Shown: one piece after another, positions 50,495-58,225 of the stretch
Layout: each line of letters opens with the position of its first letter
Numbering within the stretch: the stretch's first letter is position 1
DNA from: CAYLUN01 sp964386865
GTDB lineage: Bacteria; Verrucomicrobiota; Kiritimatiellia; RFP12; UBA1067
DNA length: 63,477 nt
Reading direction: 5' to 3'
Assembly: GCA_964386865.1 (NCBI GenBank)
Contig: CAYLUN010000026.1
Location: 1-63,477, forward strand
Made by a program: the position numbers and the translations under genes
Notes under the pieces: generated by a model
The model's input: the letters and a program-made list of their open reading frames with translations, nothing else
Database searches by the model: none
What the model was told of the DNA's origin: nothing

Positions 50495-51124
50495 ATGGGC
50501 AGATACACAGGTCCCGCTTGCCGGCTGTGCCGTCGCGAGGGGCAGAAGCTGTTTCTCAAGGGCGCCCGGTGCTACATGGCCAAGTGCGCCATCGAGCAGG
50601 GCACGCCGGCTCCCGGCCAGCACGGCGCCCGCCGCGGCCGCAAGATGTCTGAGTTCGGCGAGCAGCTGCGCCAGAAGCAGCGCCTGCGCCGCCAGTTCGG
50701 CATGCAGGAGCTCCAGTTCAAGCGCTTCTTCAAAGAGGCGCTGCGCCGCAAGGGCGTCACGGGCGAGATCCTGCTGCAGTTGCTTGAGACCCGCGCAGAC
50801 AACCTCGTTTACCGCCTCGGTTTCGCCTCGTCCCGCCGCGCGGCCCGTCAGTTCGTGCTGCACGGCCACGTCGCGGTCAACGGCGAGACGATCGCGGTGC
50901 CGTCCATGATCCTCAACGTCGGCGATGTGCTTGAAGTCCGCGACCGCCCCCGCAGCCGCGACCTCGCCACACGCAGTCTCGAGGCCGCCACTACCCAGCA
51001 GACGCCCACGTGGCTCGCGCTGGATAGAAAGGCGTTCCGAGCCGAGCTGTTGAGTCTCCCGACGCGCGAGCAGATCGCGCCGATCGTGAACGAGCAGGCC
51101 ATTGTCGAGTTGTATTCGCGCTAA
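50495..51124 (+). CDS. rpsD: 30S ribosomal protein S4, zinc-binding form
   Basis: A 209-residue primary 16S rRNA-binding protein, also a regulator of its own operon in other bacteria. MGRYTGPACRLCRREGQKLF shows the CxxC pair, and ARCYMAKC supplies the other two cysteines, so it is the C+ zinc form. An S4 RNA-binding domain lies at about residues 98-160 (ETRADNLVYRLGFASSRR, HGHVAVNG). It starts one base behind rpsK and is translationally coupled. The spacing to rpoA is 61 bases. Confidence 0.97.
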   Translation: MGRYTGPACRLCRREGQKLFLKGARCYMAKCAIEQGTPAPGQHGARRGRKMSEFGEQLRQKQRLRRQFGMQELQFKRFFKEALRRKGVTGEILLQLLETRADNLVYRLGFASSRRAARQFVLHGHVAVNGETIAVPSMILNVGDVLEVRDRPRSRDLATRSLEAATTQQTPTWLALDRKAFRAELLSLPTREQIAPIVNEQAIVELYSR

Positions 51125-51185
51125 GCGCGTCAGTACTGATGGCCGTAGCCTCCAAAGGGGGCATGCGGCCTGAAAGGACGGTAAC

Positions 51186-52181
51186 ATGCCGATTCGTTTG
51201 AGTCGTTTTGAAATGCCCCGGCGCGTGCAAAAGGAAGAGAACACCGCAACCGCCACCTACGCGCGGTTCGTTGCGGAGCCGTTTGAGGTGGGCTATGCCC
51301 GCACCATCGGCAACTCCCTGCGCCGTGTCCTGCTGTCGTCGATCGAAGGTGTCGCGATCACCTCCGTCAAGGTCGGCGGCGCAAACCACGAGTTCTGCGC
51401 CCTGCCGGGCTTGAGCGAAGATGTCACGGACATCATCCTCAACCTCAAACGCGTGCTCCTCAAGAGCTACAGCCGCAACCCCGTTTGGCTCAAGCTGAAC
51501 AAGAAGGGGCCCTGCGAGGTCACGGCCGGCGATTTCGCCGACGACAACTCGATCGAGGTTCTGAACCCCACCCAGCACATCGCGACGCTCGATGCGGACG
51601 GCGTGCTGGAGCTCGAGGCGGAGATCCGCACGGGCCGCGGGTTCTGCCCGGCCGAGGGCAACAAGACCGACGAGCAGGTCATCGGGCGCATCCCGATCGA
51701 CAGCATCTTCTCGCCCGTCACGCGCGTGAACTTCCTCGTGGAGAACACCCGCGTCGGCCAGCGCACCGACTACGAGAAGCTCATTCTCGACGTCTGGACC
51801 GACGGCCGCGTCTCGCCCGACGAGGCGCTCAAGACCGCCGCCGCCGTGCTGCGCCACCACCTCGACGTTTTCGTCGACTACAGCGAGGAAGTGCTGGAGT
51901 TCGAGGAGGCCGAGAAGAAGGTGGACGAGGAGCGCGACCGCCTGCGCCGCATCTTGAACATGAGCGTCAACGAGATCGAGCTGAGCGTCCGCGCCGCCAA
52001 CTGCCTGAACAACGCCAACATCACGACCGTTGGCGAGCTGGCGATGAAGACCGAGGCCGACATGCTGAAGTACCGTAACTTCGGCAAGAAGTCGCTCAAC
52101 GAGATCAAGGACAAGTTGACTGAGCTGGGCCTCTACCTGGGCTACAAGTTCGACCCCGAACTGCTCGATGCCAACAAGTAA
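51186..52181 (+). CDS. rpoA: DNA-directed RNA polymerase subunit alpha
   Basis: A 331-residue alpha subunit. The N-terminal dimerisation and assembly domain includes ARTIGNSLRRVLLSSIEGVA. The C-terminal domain (from about residue 262, ELSVRAANCLNNANITTVGEL to LTELGLYLG) is complete, so UP-element and activator contacts should be possible. GAAAGGACGG precedes the ATG. It lies in the usual rpsD-rpoA-rplQ order. Confidence 0.98.
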   Translation: MPIRLSRFEMPRRVQKEENTATATYARFVAEPFEVGYARTIGNSLRRVLLSSIEGVAITSVKVGGANHEFCALPGLSEDVTDIILNLKRVLLKSYSRNPVWLKLNKKGPCEVTAGDFADDNSIEVLNPTQHIATLDADGVLELEAEIRTGRGFCPAEGNKTDEQVIGRIPIDSIFSPVTRVNFLVENTRVGQRTDYEKLILDVWTDGRVSPDEALKTAAAVLRHHLDVFVDYSEEVLEFEEAEKKVDEERDRLRRILNMSVNEIELSVRAANCLNNANITTVGELAMKTEADMLKYRNFGKKSLNEIKDKLTELGLYLGYKFDPELLDANK

Positions 52182-52202
52182 AACTGTTTGAGGTTATAAG
52201 AC

Positions 52203-52619
52203 ATGCGTCATCAAAGAATTGTCAAGAAATTCGGACGTTCGACGTCGCATCGCAAGGCGCTCATGAGCAGCCTCGTGACGAATCTGATCCTTCAGAGCAG
52301 CATCAAGACCACGCTGCCTAAGGCCAAGCAGGCTCGCCGCGACGCCGAGAAGATGGTCACGCTGGCCCGCAAGGGCACGCTGGCCGCCCGCCGCTTGGCG
52401 GCTTCGAGGCTTCAGAGCCCGCTGGCGGTGCAGATGCTGTTCGACAGCGTCGTGCCGGCCATGTCCGGCCGCGCCGGCGGCTACACGCGAATCATGAAGC
52501 TCTGCCAGCGCCGCAGCGACGGCTCCGAAATGTGCCTGCTGCAGTGGGTGGTGCTCCCGGCCAAGGCGGAAGCCCCGGCCTCCGAGCCCGCGCCCGAGGC
52601 GCCCGCGAAGAAGGCGTAA
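52203..52619 (+). CDS. rplQ: 50S ribosomal protein L17
   Basis: A 138-residue protein near the exit tunnel. The conserved part has MRHQRIVKKFGRSTSHRKAL, NLILQSSIKTTLPKAKQARR, and a C-terminal GGYTRIMKLCQRRSDGSEM block. An Ala/Pro/Glu-rich tail of about 20 residues follows. It is the last gene of the operon and is followed by a strong terminator. Confidence 0.97.
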   Translation: MRHQRIVKKFGRSTSHRKALMSSLVTNLILQSSIKTTLPKAKQARRDAEKMVTLARKGTLAARRLAASRLQSPLAVQMLFDSVVPAMSGRAGGYTRIMKLCQRRSDGSEMCLLQWVVLPAKAEAPASEPAPEAPAKKA

Positions 52620-52647
52620 CGCCAGAGACGCGCTCACGCGCACGAAA

Positions 52648-52678
52648 GACGGACGCCGCAAGGTGTCCGTCTTTTTTT
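52648..52678 (+). terminator. Intrinsic terminator of the ribosomal operon
   Basis: A 10-bp stem, GACGGACGCC (52648-52657) with GGTGTCCGTC (52662-52671), capped by a GCAA tetraloop and followed by TTTTTTT (52672-52678). Confidence 0.92.
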
Positions 52679-52729
52679 GTTAGTTTAGCGGCGTGGTGGA
52701 CGGTCGGATGGGAGGAGTGTGGCCCGTCG

Positions 52730-53377
52730 ATGCTGACGTACGAGAGAGACTTCTGGGGGCACGGGGCGCCCGCCGTGCTCGCGGGCGTGGATGAAGCCGG
52801 GCGCGGGTGCCTCGCAGGTCCGGTCGTGGCGGGCGCGGTCAGCATGCCGCCTGACCTCGCCGAGCGGCTCTACGCGGGCGAGCTGGCCGAGCTCACGGAC
52901 TCCAAACAGCTCAGCGCCGCGCGGCGGGAGACGTTTTTCGGCGTTCTCACCAGCACGCCCGGCCTGACGTGGGCCACGGGCTGGTGCTCGGCCCGGGAGG
53001 TCGACGACCTCAACATCCTCGCGGCCACGCACCTGGCCATGCGACGGGCGCTGGAGGCGCTCCGCCTACGGCCCGAGCACGCACTGGTCGACGGTCTACC
53101 CGTGAAAGGCTTGCCGTGTCCTTCGACCGCGATCGTGCAGGGCGATGCCAAGAGCTTCCTGATCGCCGCCGCCAGCGTCGTGGCCAAGGTCTCCCGCGAC
53201 CGGCACATGGTCGCCCTGCACGAAAAATATCCGCACTATGGCTTCGACGTGAACAAGGGCTACGGCGTGAACGCGCACATGGCGGCCCTCTTCAGGCACG
53301 GCTCCTGTCCCGAACACCGGCATACGTTCCGGCCCGTTCAGGATGCCGACCAGCGGCTGCCGGGGTTCGAGTACTGA
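52730..53377 (+). CDS. rnhB: Ribonuclease HII
   Basis: Removes RNA from RNA-DNA hybrids, including misincorporated ribonucleotides. The 215-residue protein has the catalytic start GVDEAGRGCLAGPVVAGAV (Asp-Glu pair), LTDSKQLS, the third acidic residue in LVDGLPV, and SFLIAAASVVAKVSRDRHM. The ATG at 52730 has a GGAGGAG about 13 bases upstream. It follows the ribosomal operon terminator and is probably transcribed separately. Confidence 0.95.
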   Translation: MLTYERDFWGHGAPAVLAGVDEAGRGCLAGPVVAGAVSMPPDLAERLYAGELAELTDSKQLSAARRETFFGVLTSTPGLTWATGWCSAREVDDLNILAATHLAMRRALEALRLRPEHALVDGLPVKGLPCPSTAIVQGDAKSFLIAAASVVAKVSRDRHMVALHEKYPHYGFDVNKGYGVNAHMAALFRHGSCPEHRHTFRPVQDADQRLPGFEY

Positions 53378-53440
53378 GGTCGGAGGTCGGCAGTGGCTAG
53401 TCGGCAGTGGGCGGTCAAACAGGCTGAAGGCCTCGGTCTC
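53376..53440. repeat. GGTCGG-type intergenic repeat
   Basis: GAGGTCGGAGGTCGG (53376-53390) is followed by imperfect AGTCGGCAGTGG units in the spacer after rnhB. The 15-mer is identical to one inside the RNase R tail (661-675). Confidence 0.55.
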
Positions 53441-53454
53441 CGTCCGCCGACTAC

Positions 53455-54300
53455 TTACTGAAACGGCACACTGCTTGCTCCCTGCTGCTGATCGGCCTGC
53501 TGCAGCATCGCGCGCGGTATGCGGAAGCGCAGCGCGCCGCTGCGCCCCAGGTTCGCGCCGGGCAGCGTGATCAGGAAGTCGCCTGCGGGATCTGTCCCGC
53601 ACTGGAACAAGAGGACGTCCTTGACGCTTGACCCGGGCGGAATCTGCGCGTGCTGCTGCGCGCCGAGCGGCCAGGTGCCGGGGCCGAAGGAGACCACGCC
53701 CAGAAGGCCGCCCCCGCCGTCAAGCAAGGTTGCCGCCTGCCCGGCGTCGCCCGCGTCTGCGAGGTCGCGCCAAGTGCGGTAGAAGACTGGAGACTCCCCG
53801 CCGTTGCTGATCGTCACGGTGACGCAGTACACGGGCGTTTCGGTGGCGGCCGACTGCCTGAGCGACGCCTGGTAGATCAGCGGGCACTCCTTGGCGATGC
53901 GCGTGACGGCGATGGAGATGTCGCTGCTGGCGTAAGTCGCCGAGGCGGGCGCCGTCGCAGAAAGCAGGCCGTGAGAGATTAGAGGCTCGCACACGGACTG
54001 GAGCTGCGAGGGAAGCTTCAGGGAGAACGCCTTGAAGGCGCCGACCACGGCCGCGGCGACGAGCAGGAGCAGCACGACCAGGCAGCCGCCGCACCCGGCG
54101 AACAGGCATGACGCGAAGCGGCGCTTCTTTCTGGCGTGCACCGCCAGCGGCAGGGGCGGCTGGCCCTCGGCCTGAGGCAGGATCGCCTTGTCGCCGCAGC
54201 GCGGGCACACGATTTGGGCTCCCGCCTGATGCGGCCCGTAGGTGATCATTTTCTGGCAGCCCGCGCAGACAAAAGCCTTCGCATTCACCACAGAAGACAT
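53455..54300 (-). CDS. Membrane-anchored zinc-ribbon protein of unknown function
   Basis: A 281-residue protein. Residues about 12-38 form a zinc ribbon with CAGC and CPRC pairs. A Cys/Gly-rich run and a single membrane segment (about residues 70-90, LVVLLLLVAAAVVGAF) follow. The remaining 190 residues would lie outside the membrane and contain a beta-sandwich-like region with YCVTVTISNGGESPVFYRTW, reminiscent of extracellular DUF4352-type domains. No specific function is recognised. AGGGGGAG precedes the ATG at 54300. It is downstream of aspS but separated from it by the aspS stop at 54376 on the same strand, so co-transcription from aspS is not expected. Confidence 0.72.
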   Translation of the reverse strand: MSSVVNAKAFVCAGCQKMITYGPHQAGAQIVCPRCGDKAILPQAEGQPPLPLAVHARKKRRFASCLFAGCGGCLVVLLLLVAAAVVGAFKAFSLKLPSQLQSVCEPLISHGLLSATAPASATYASSDISIAVTRIAKECPLIYQASLRQSAATETPVYCVTVTISNGGESPVFYRTWRDLADAGDAGQAATLLDGGGGLLGVVSFGPGTWPLGAQQHAQIPPGSSVKDVLLFQCGTDPAGDFLITLPGANLGRSGALRFRIPRAMLQQADQQQGASSVPFQ

Positions 54301-54375
54301 GGCTCTCCCCCTCACGTTGACGAGGGAATGATACGAAAAAGAGAAGGCCGGCGAAAGCCTTCTCTTCGGGGCCGG

Positions 54376-56190
54376 CTACGCTTGGTGCGCAACGGGAACT
54401 TCGCCCGTGAGCGGCAGCGCATGGTCTTTGCCCCGGATCTTGATGTGCAGCTCTCGGAGCTGCTTCTCCGTGACGTCCGAGGGCGCGTTCATCATCAGGT
54501 CCTGCGCCTTCTGGTTCATCGGGAAGGCGATCACCTCGCGGATGTTGTCCTCGCCCGCCAGCAGCATCACCATGCGGTCGACGCCCGGGGCGATGCCGCC
54601 GTGCGGAGGCGCGCCGTACTTGAACGCGTTCAGCAGGCAGGAGAACTTCGCCTCCACAACCTCGGGGCCGTACCCGGCGATCTCGAACGCCTTATACATG
54701 ATCTCCGGGAGGTGGTTGCGGATCGCGCCGCTCGACAGCTCGATGCCGTTGCAGACCACGTCGTACTGGTAGGCCAGGATGTCGAGCGGGTTCTTGTTGA
54801 GCAGCGCGTCCATGCCGCCCTGCGGCATCGAGAAGGGGTTGTGAGAGAAGATGACGGCGCCGGTCTCGGGATCCTTCTCGAACATCGGGAAGTCCACGAT
54901 CCAGCAAAACTTGAAGACCGTCTTGTCGATCAGGTCCAGGTCGCGGCCGAGCTTGATGCGGATGTCGCCGCCCATCTTCGCGGCCTTCTCCGCCTCGTCG
55001 CAGAGGAAGAAGATCACGTCTCCGTCCTGGGCGCTGCCCATCTTCGCGAGCGCCGCCAGCTCGTCCGGCGTGAGGAACTTCTGAATCGGCCCCTTGACAG
55101 CGTCGCCGTCCCAGACCAGGTAGGCGAGGCCCTTGGAGCCCAGCGTCTTGGCGTGCTCGACCAGCTTGTCGAAGAAGCTGCGCGGCTTGTCCTTGATGCC
55201 CTTGACGGGAATCGCACGCACGACCGAGCCGGCTTTGACGGCGCCGGCGAAGGCGTTAAAGCCGGAGCTCTTGAAGACCTCGGAGCAGTCGAACATCTCG
55301 ATCGGGATGCGCAGGTCGGGCTTGTCGCTGCCGTACTTGAGCATCGACTCGCGGAAGGGGATGCGGATCCAGGGCGTGGCGTCGACGGCCTTCTTGGAAA
55401 AGGTCTTGAAGGTGCTCGAGACCACGTCCTCGACGACGGCGAAGATATCGTCCTGCGTTACGAAGGACATCTCCATGTCGAGCTGGTAGAACTCGCCCGG
55501 CGAGCGGTCGGCGCGCGCGTCCTCGTCGCGGAAGCAGGGCGCGATCTGGAAGTAGCGGTCGAACCCCGCGACCATCAGGAGCTGCTTGAAGAGCTGCGGG
55601 GCCTGCGGCAGCGCGTAGAACTTGCCGTGGTGCACGCGGCTGGGCACGAGGTAGTCACGCGCGCCCTCGGGCGAGCTGCACGTCAGGATCGGCGTCTGGT
55701 ACTCGTTGAAGCCGTGCGCCTCCATCGCCTTGCGCAGGAAGGCGATGATCTTGGAGCGCAGCACGATGTTGCCGTGGATGCGCCCGCGGCGCAGATCCAG
55801 AAAGCGGTACTTGAGGCGCAGGTCTTCGGCGCCGTCCTCGTCGCCCGGCAGGTAGAGCGGGGTCTGCTCGGCGGCGGCTTCGATCAGGCACTCGTTCGCG
55901 ACCAGCTCGACCGCGCCCGTCGGGATCTCGGGGTTGACGGTGGAGGCCTCGCGCAGGGTGACTTCGCCGACTACGGTGATGACCGTCTCGAGCTTGGCCT
56001 TGCTCAACGTCTCGAAGAACGAGCGGCTCGGGTGGACGACCACCTGCGTGATGCCATAGTGGTCGCGCAGGTCGATGAAAAGGATGCCGCCGTGGTCGCG
56101 CATGCGGAAGAGCCAGCCGGAGAGCTTGACCGTTGAGCCCGCGTCCGTCGCGCGCAGTTGGTTACACGTGTGGGTGCGATAAAGGTGCAT
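54376..56190 (-). CDS. aspS: Aspartyl-tRNA synthetase, bacterial type with GAD domain
   Basis: Charges tRNA-Asp (and tRNA-Asn in organisms lacking AsnRS). The 604-residue length is typical of the bacterial form with the inserted GAD domain. The N-terminal anticodon-binding OB fold has KLSGWLFRMRDHGG. Class II motif 2 is in CFRDEDARADR, and motif 3 is in APGVDRMVMLLAG. AAGGAACTGAGACT precedes the ATG at 56190. TATATT on the minus strand (56225-56220) is a good -10 box, but its -35 is weak. It is divergent from rimO. Confidence 0.96.
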   Translation of the reverse strand: MHLYRTHTCNQLRATDAGSTVKLSGWLFRMRDHGGILFIDLRDHYGITQVVVHPSRSFFETLSKAKLETVITVVGEVTLREASTVNPEIPTGAVELVANECLIEAAAEQTPLYLPGDEDGAEDLRLKYRFLDLRRGRIHGNIVLRSKIIAFLRKAMEAHGFNEYQTPILTCSSPEGARDYLVPSRVHHGKFYALPQAPQLFKQLLMVAGFDRYFQIAPCFRDEDARADRSPGEFYQLDMEMSFVTQDDIFAVVEDVVSSTFKTFSKKAVDATPWIRIPFRESMLKYGSDKPDLRIPIEMFDCSEVFKSSGFNAFAGAVKAGSVVRAIPVKGIKDKPRSFFDKLVEHAKTLGSKGLAYLVWDGDAVKGPIQKFLTPDELAALAKMGSAQDGDVIFFLCDEAEKAAKMGGDIRIKLGRDLDLIDKTVFKFCWIVDFPMFEKDPETGAVIFSHNPFSMPQGGMDALLNKNPLDILAYQYDVVCNGIELSSGAIRNHLPEIMYKAFEIAGYGPEVVEAKFSCLLNAFKYGAPPHGGIAPGVDRMVMLLAGEDNIREVIAFPMNQKAQDLMMNAPSDVTEKQLRELHIKIRGKDHALPLTGEVPVAHQA

Positions 56191-56278
56191 AGTCTCAGTT
56201 CCTTCAAAAATGAGCACAAAATATAGCAGAAAGGCCCGCATCGCGCCATGCCCGTTTTCGGGGGGCAGTAACCCGGTA

Positions 56279-56307
56279 TCGACTTGCCTCGTTTGTTTGG
56301 GTATAGT
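56279..56307 (+). promoter_or_regulatory. Sigma-70-like promoter of rimO
   Basis: TCGACT (56279-56284), a 17-base spacer, and TATAGT (56302-56307). Transcription would start near 56314, about 22 bases before the ATG at 56336. Confidence 0.6.
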
Positions 56308-56335
56308 CACGCTCACTTTTCCGAGGAGAGTGCGT

Positions 56336-57676
56336 ATGTCGGTTACGGTCGGGTTCATCAGTCTGGGCTGCTCCAAGAATCTCGTCGACTCGCAGGTGAT
56401 GGCGGGGTACCTCAAAGCCGGGCACATCGGCCTCGCGGCCTCGCCCGAGACCGCGGATGTGATCCTCGTGAACACCTGCTCCTTCATCGAAGCCGCGCGC
56501 GAGGAGGCGGCCGAGGCGATCCTGGGCGCCTGCGAGCACAAGAAAAGCGGGGCTTGTCGCGCGGTGGTCGTCACGGGGTGCATGGTTCAGCGCTACCGGA
56601 AGCGCCTCGAAAAGGCGTTCCCGGACGTGGACGCCTTCCTCGGGATCGACGAGCTGGAGCGGGTCGGCGAGATCGTCACGCGCGTGGCCGAAGGCAAGCG
56701 GTGCGGCGTGGTCGCCGCGAGCGGCGGCGCCCGGAAGGTCTACAACCCGGCCTATCCGACGCTGCTCTTCACGGGCGGGCCGTTCGCCTACCTGAAGATC
56801 GCGGACGGCTGCGACCACCGCTGCGCCTACTGCGCGATCCCCGACATTCGCGGCCGCTTCCGGTCCCGCGCGCCGGACGACATCGCGAAAGAGGCGGAGG
56901 TCATGGTTCGCGCGGGCGTTCGGGAACTCAACCTGATCTCGCAGGACTCGCTCCTGTATGGCGCCGACCGCGCGGGCGGCCCGCAGCTCGCGCCCCTGCT
57001 GCGCCGGCTGGACGCGCTGGACGGCGACTTCTGGCTGCGCGTGCTTTACGGGTACCCCGCCGGCGTGACCGACGACGTGCTGTCTGCGCTGAGCACCTCC
57101 CGCCACGTCTGCAAGTACCTCGACTTGCCCATCCAGCACAGCCATCCGGAAATCCTGAAGGCGATGAACCGCGAGCCGGCCGTGAAGGCCACGGCGGGCC
57201 TGGCGGCGCGCCTCCGTCAGGCGGTGCCGGGAATCGTGTTGCGCACGACGTGCCTGGTGGGCTTTCCGGGAGAGACCGAGGAGCACTTCGAGCACCTGCT
57301 GGCAGCCGTGGAAGAGTCGGCGTTCGACCACCTCGGCGTGTTCGCTTTTTCGCCGGAAGAGGGCACGCCCGCGTTCGATAGGGACGCGCCCGAGCCGGAG
57401 GTCGCGGAGGCGCGCTGCCAGCGGCTGATGGCGCTGCAGAAGAAGATCGTTCGGGAACGCGCGAAGGCGCTCAAGGGGTCGGCAGACACTGCGCTGCTGC
57501 TGCGGCGCGGCGCGTCCGGGGCGTGGCTGGCGCGGCTTCCGCGCCAGGCGCCGGACGTGGACGGCGAGACGCTCGTGAAGGGCGTGCCGACGACGGCGAG
57601 GATGGGCGATTTCGTGCGCGTCGTGATCACGGGCGGCAACGGGTACGACCTGGAAGCCGAAGTTGCGAGAGGCTGA
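56336..57676 (+). CDS. rimO: Ribosomal protein S12 methylthiotransferase RimO
   Basis: A radical SAM enzyme that adds a methylthio group to an Asp of ribosomal protein S12. The 446-residue protein has the N-terminal UPF0004 domain with three cysteines (GFISLGCSKNLVDSQ, VNTCSF, GCMVQRY), the radical SAM CxxxCxxC in CDHRCAYCAIPDIRG, and a C-terminal TRAM domain. LGCSKNLVD and the IPDIRG context favour RimO over MiaB. GAGGAGAG precedes the ATG at 56336. Confidence 0.95.
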   Translation: MSVTVGFISLGCSKNLVDSQVMAGYLKAGHIGLAASPETADVILVNTCSFIEAAREEAAEAILGACEHKKSGACRAVVVTGCMVQRYRKRLEKAFPDVDAFLGIDELERVGEIVTRVAEGKRCGVVAASGGARKVYNPAYPTLLFTGGPFAYLKIADGCDHRCAYCAIPDIRGRFRSRAPDDIAKEAEVMVRAGVRELNLISQDSLLYGADRAGGPQLAPLLRRLDALDGDFWLRVLYGYPAGVTDDVLSALSTSRHVCKYLDLPIQHSHPEILKAMNREPAVKATAGLAARLRQAVPGIVLRTTCLVGFPGETEEHFEHLLAAVEESAFDHLGVFAFSPEEGTPAFDRDAPEPEVAEARCQRLMALQKKIVRERAKALKGSADTALLLRRGASGAWLARLPRQAPDVDGETLVKGVPTTARMGDFVRVVITGGNGYDLEAEVARG

Positions 57677-57680
57677 AGAG

Positions 57681-57703
57681 GTTCACGGTTCAACGGTTCA
57701 CGG
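57681..57703 (+). repeat. GGTTCA-type short repeat
   Basis: GTTCACGGTTCAACGGTTCA, three close copies of an ACGGTTCA-like unit, in the spacer between rimO and the next gene. Confidence 0.5.
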
Positions 57704-57738
57704 GCGGGCGCGCCGCGCCGCCGTCAGGAGAGGGCACG

Positions 57739-58188
57739 ATGATCATTCAGGCGTTGAAGGTGGTGCTGGAGGAGGCCGAGGTGGCGGCCCGCGTGAGAGA
57801 CGCGCTGGGGGGCGTGAGCCAGCTCAGGGACGTGACGTTCGGCTTGGCGCCCGGCACGGTGAAGATCGGCGGCACGTTTCAGGTCGGGCTGGCGGTTCCG
57901 TTTGAGACCCAGTGGTCGGTCGAGGTGCTGGAGGCTGGGCGCAAGCTGGGCGTGAAGCTGTCGAACGTGTCGGTCGGCTTCTTCGGCATGAGCGCGGCCG
58001 CGGTGAGCGGGCAGGTGATGGGGGCGCTGGCCCAGAAGCTGCAAGGCGTGCCCGGGGCGGCGGTCGAGGGCGACGTGATTGTGCTCGAGCCGGCGGTGCT
58101 GTTGGCGGCGAAGGGCATCCGGCTCGAGGCTCCGGTTAGGCGCCTTGCGGTGCTGGCCGGGCGCGTCGAGGTCGAACTCGGCGCGTGA
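57739..58188 (+). CDS. Small protein of unknown function
   Basis: A 149-residue protein with no signal peptide or membrane segment. It alternates amphipathic helices and strands, with Val/Gly/Leu-rich blocks such as VSQLRDVTFGLAPGTVKIGG and GDVIVLEPAVLLAAKGIRLE. The pattern suggests a small lipid- or ligand-binding fold, but I do not recognise a family. CAGGAGAGG precedes the ATG at 57739. It lies between rimO and the antiporter gene, with 37 bases before the latter, so it may be co-transcribed with the antiporter. Confidence 0.68.
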   Translation: MIIQALKVVLEEAEVAARVRDALGGVSQLRDVTFGLAPGTVKIGGTFQVGLAVPFETQWSVEVLEAGRKLGVKLSNVSVGFFGMSAAAVSGQVMGALAQKLQGVPGAAVEGDVIVLEPAVLLAAKGIRLEAPVRRLAVLAGRVEVELGA

Positions 58189-58225
58189 TGGGCGGGCGGG
58201 CTGATGTAAAAGGGCTGTAGTCGGC

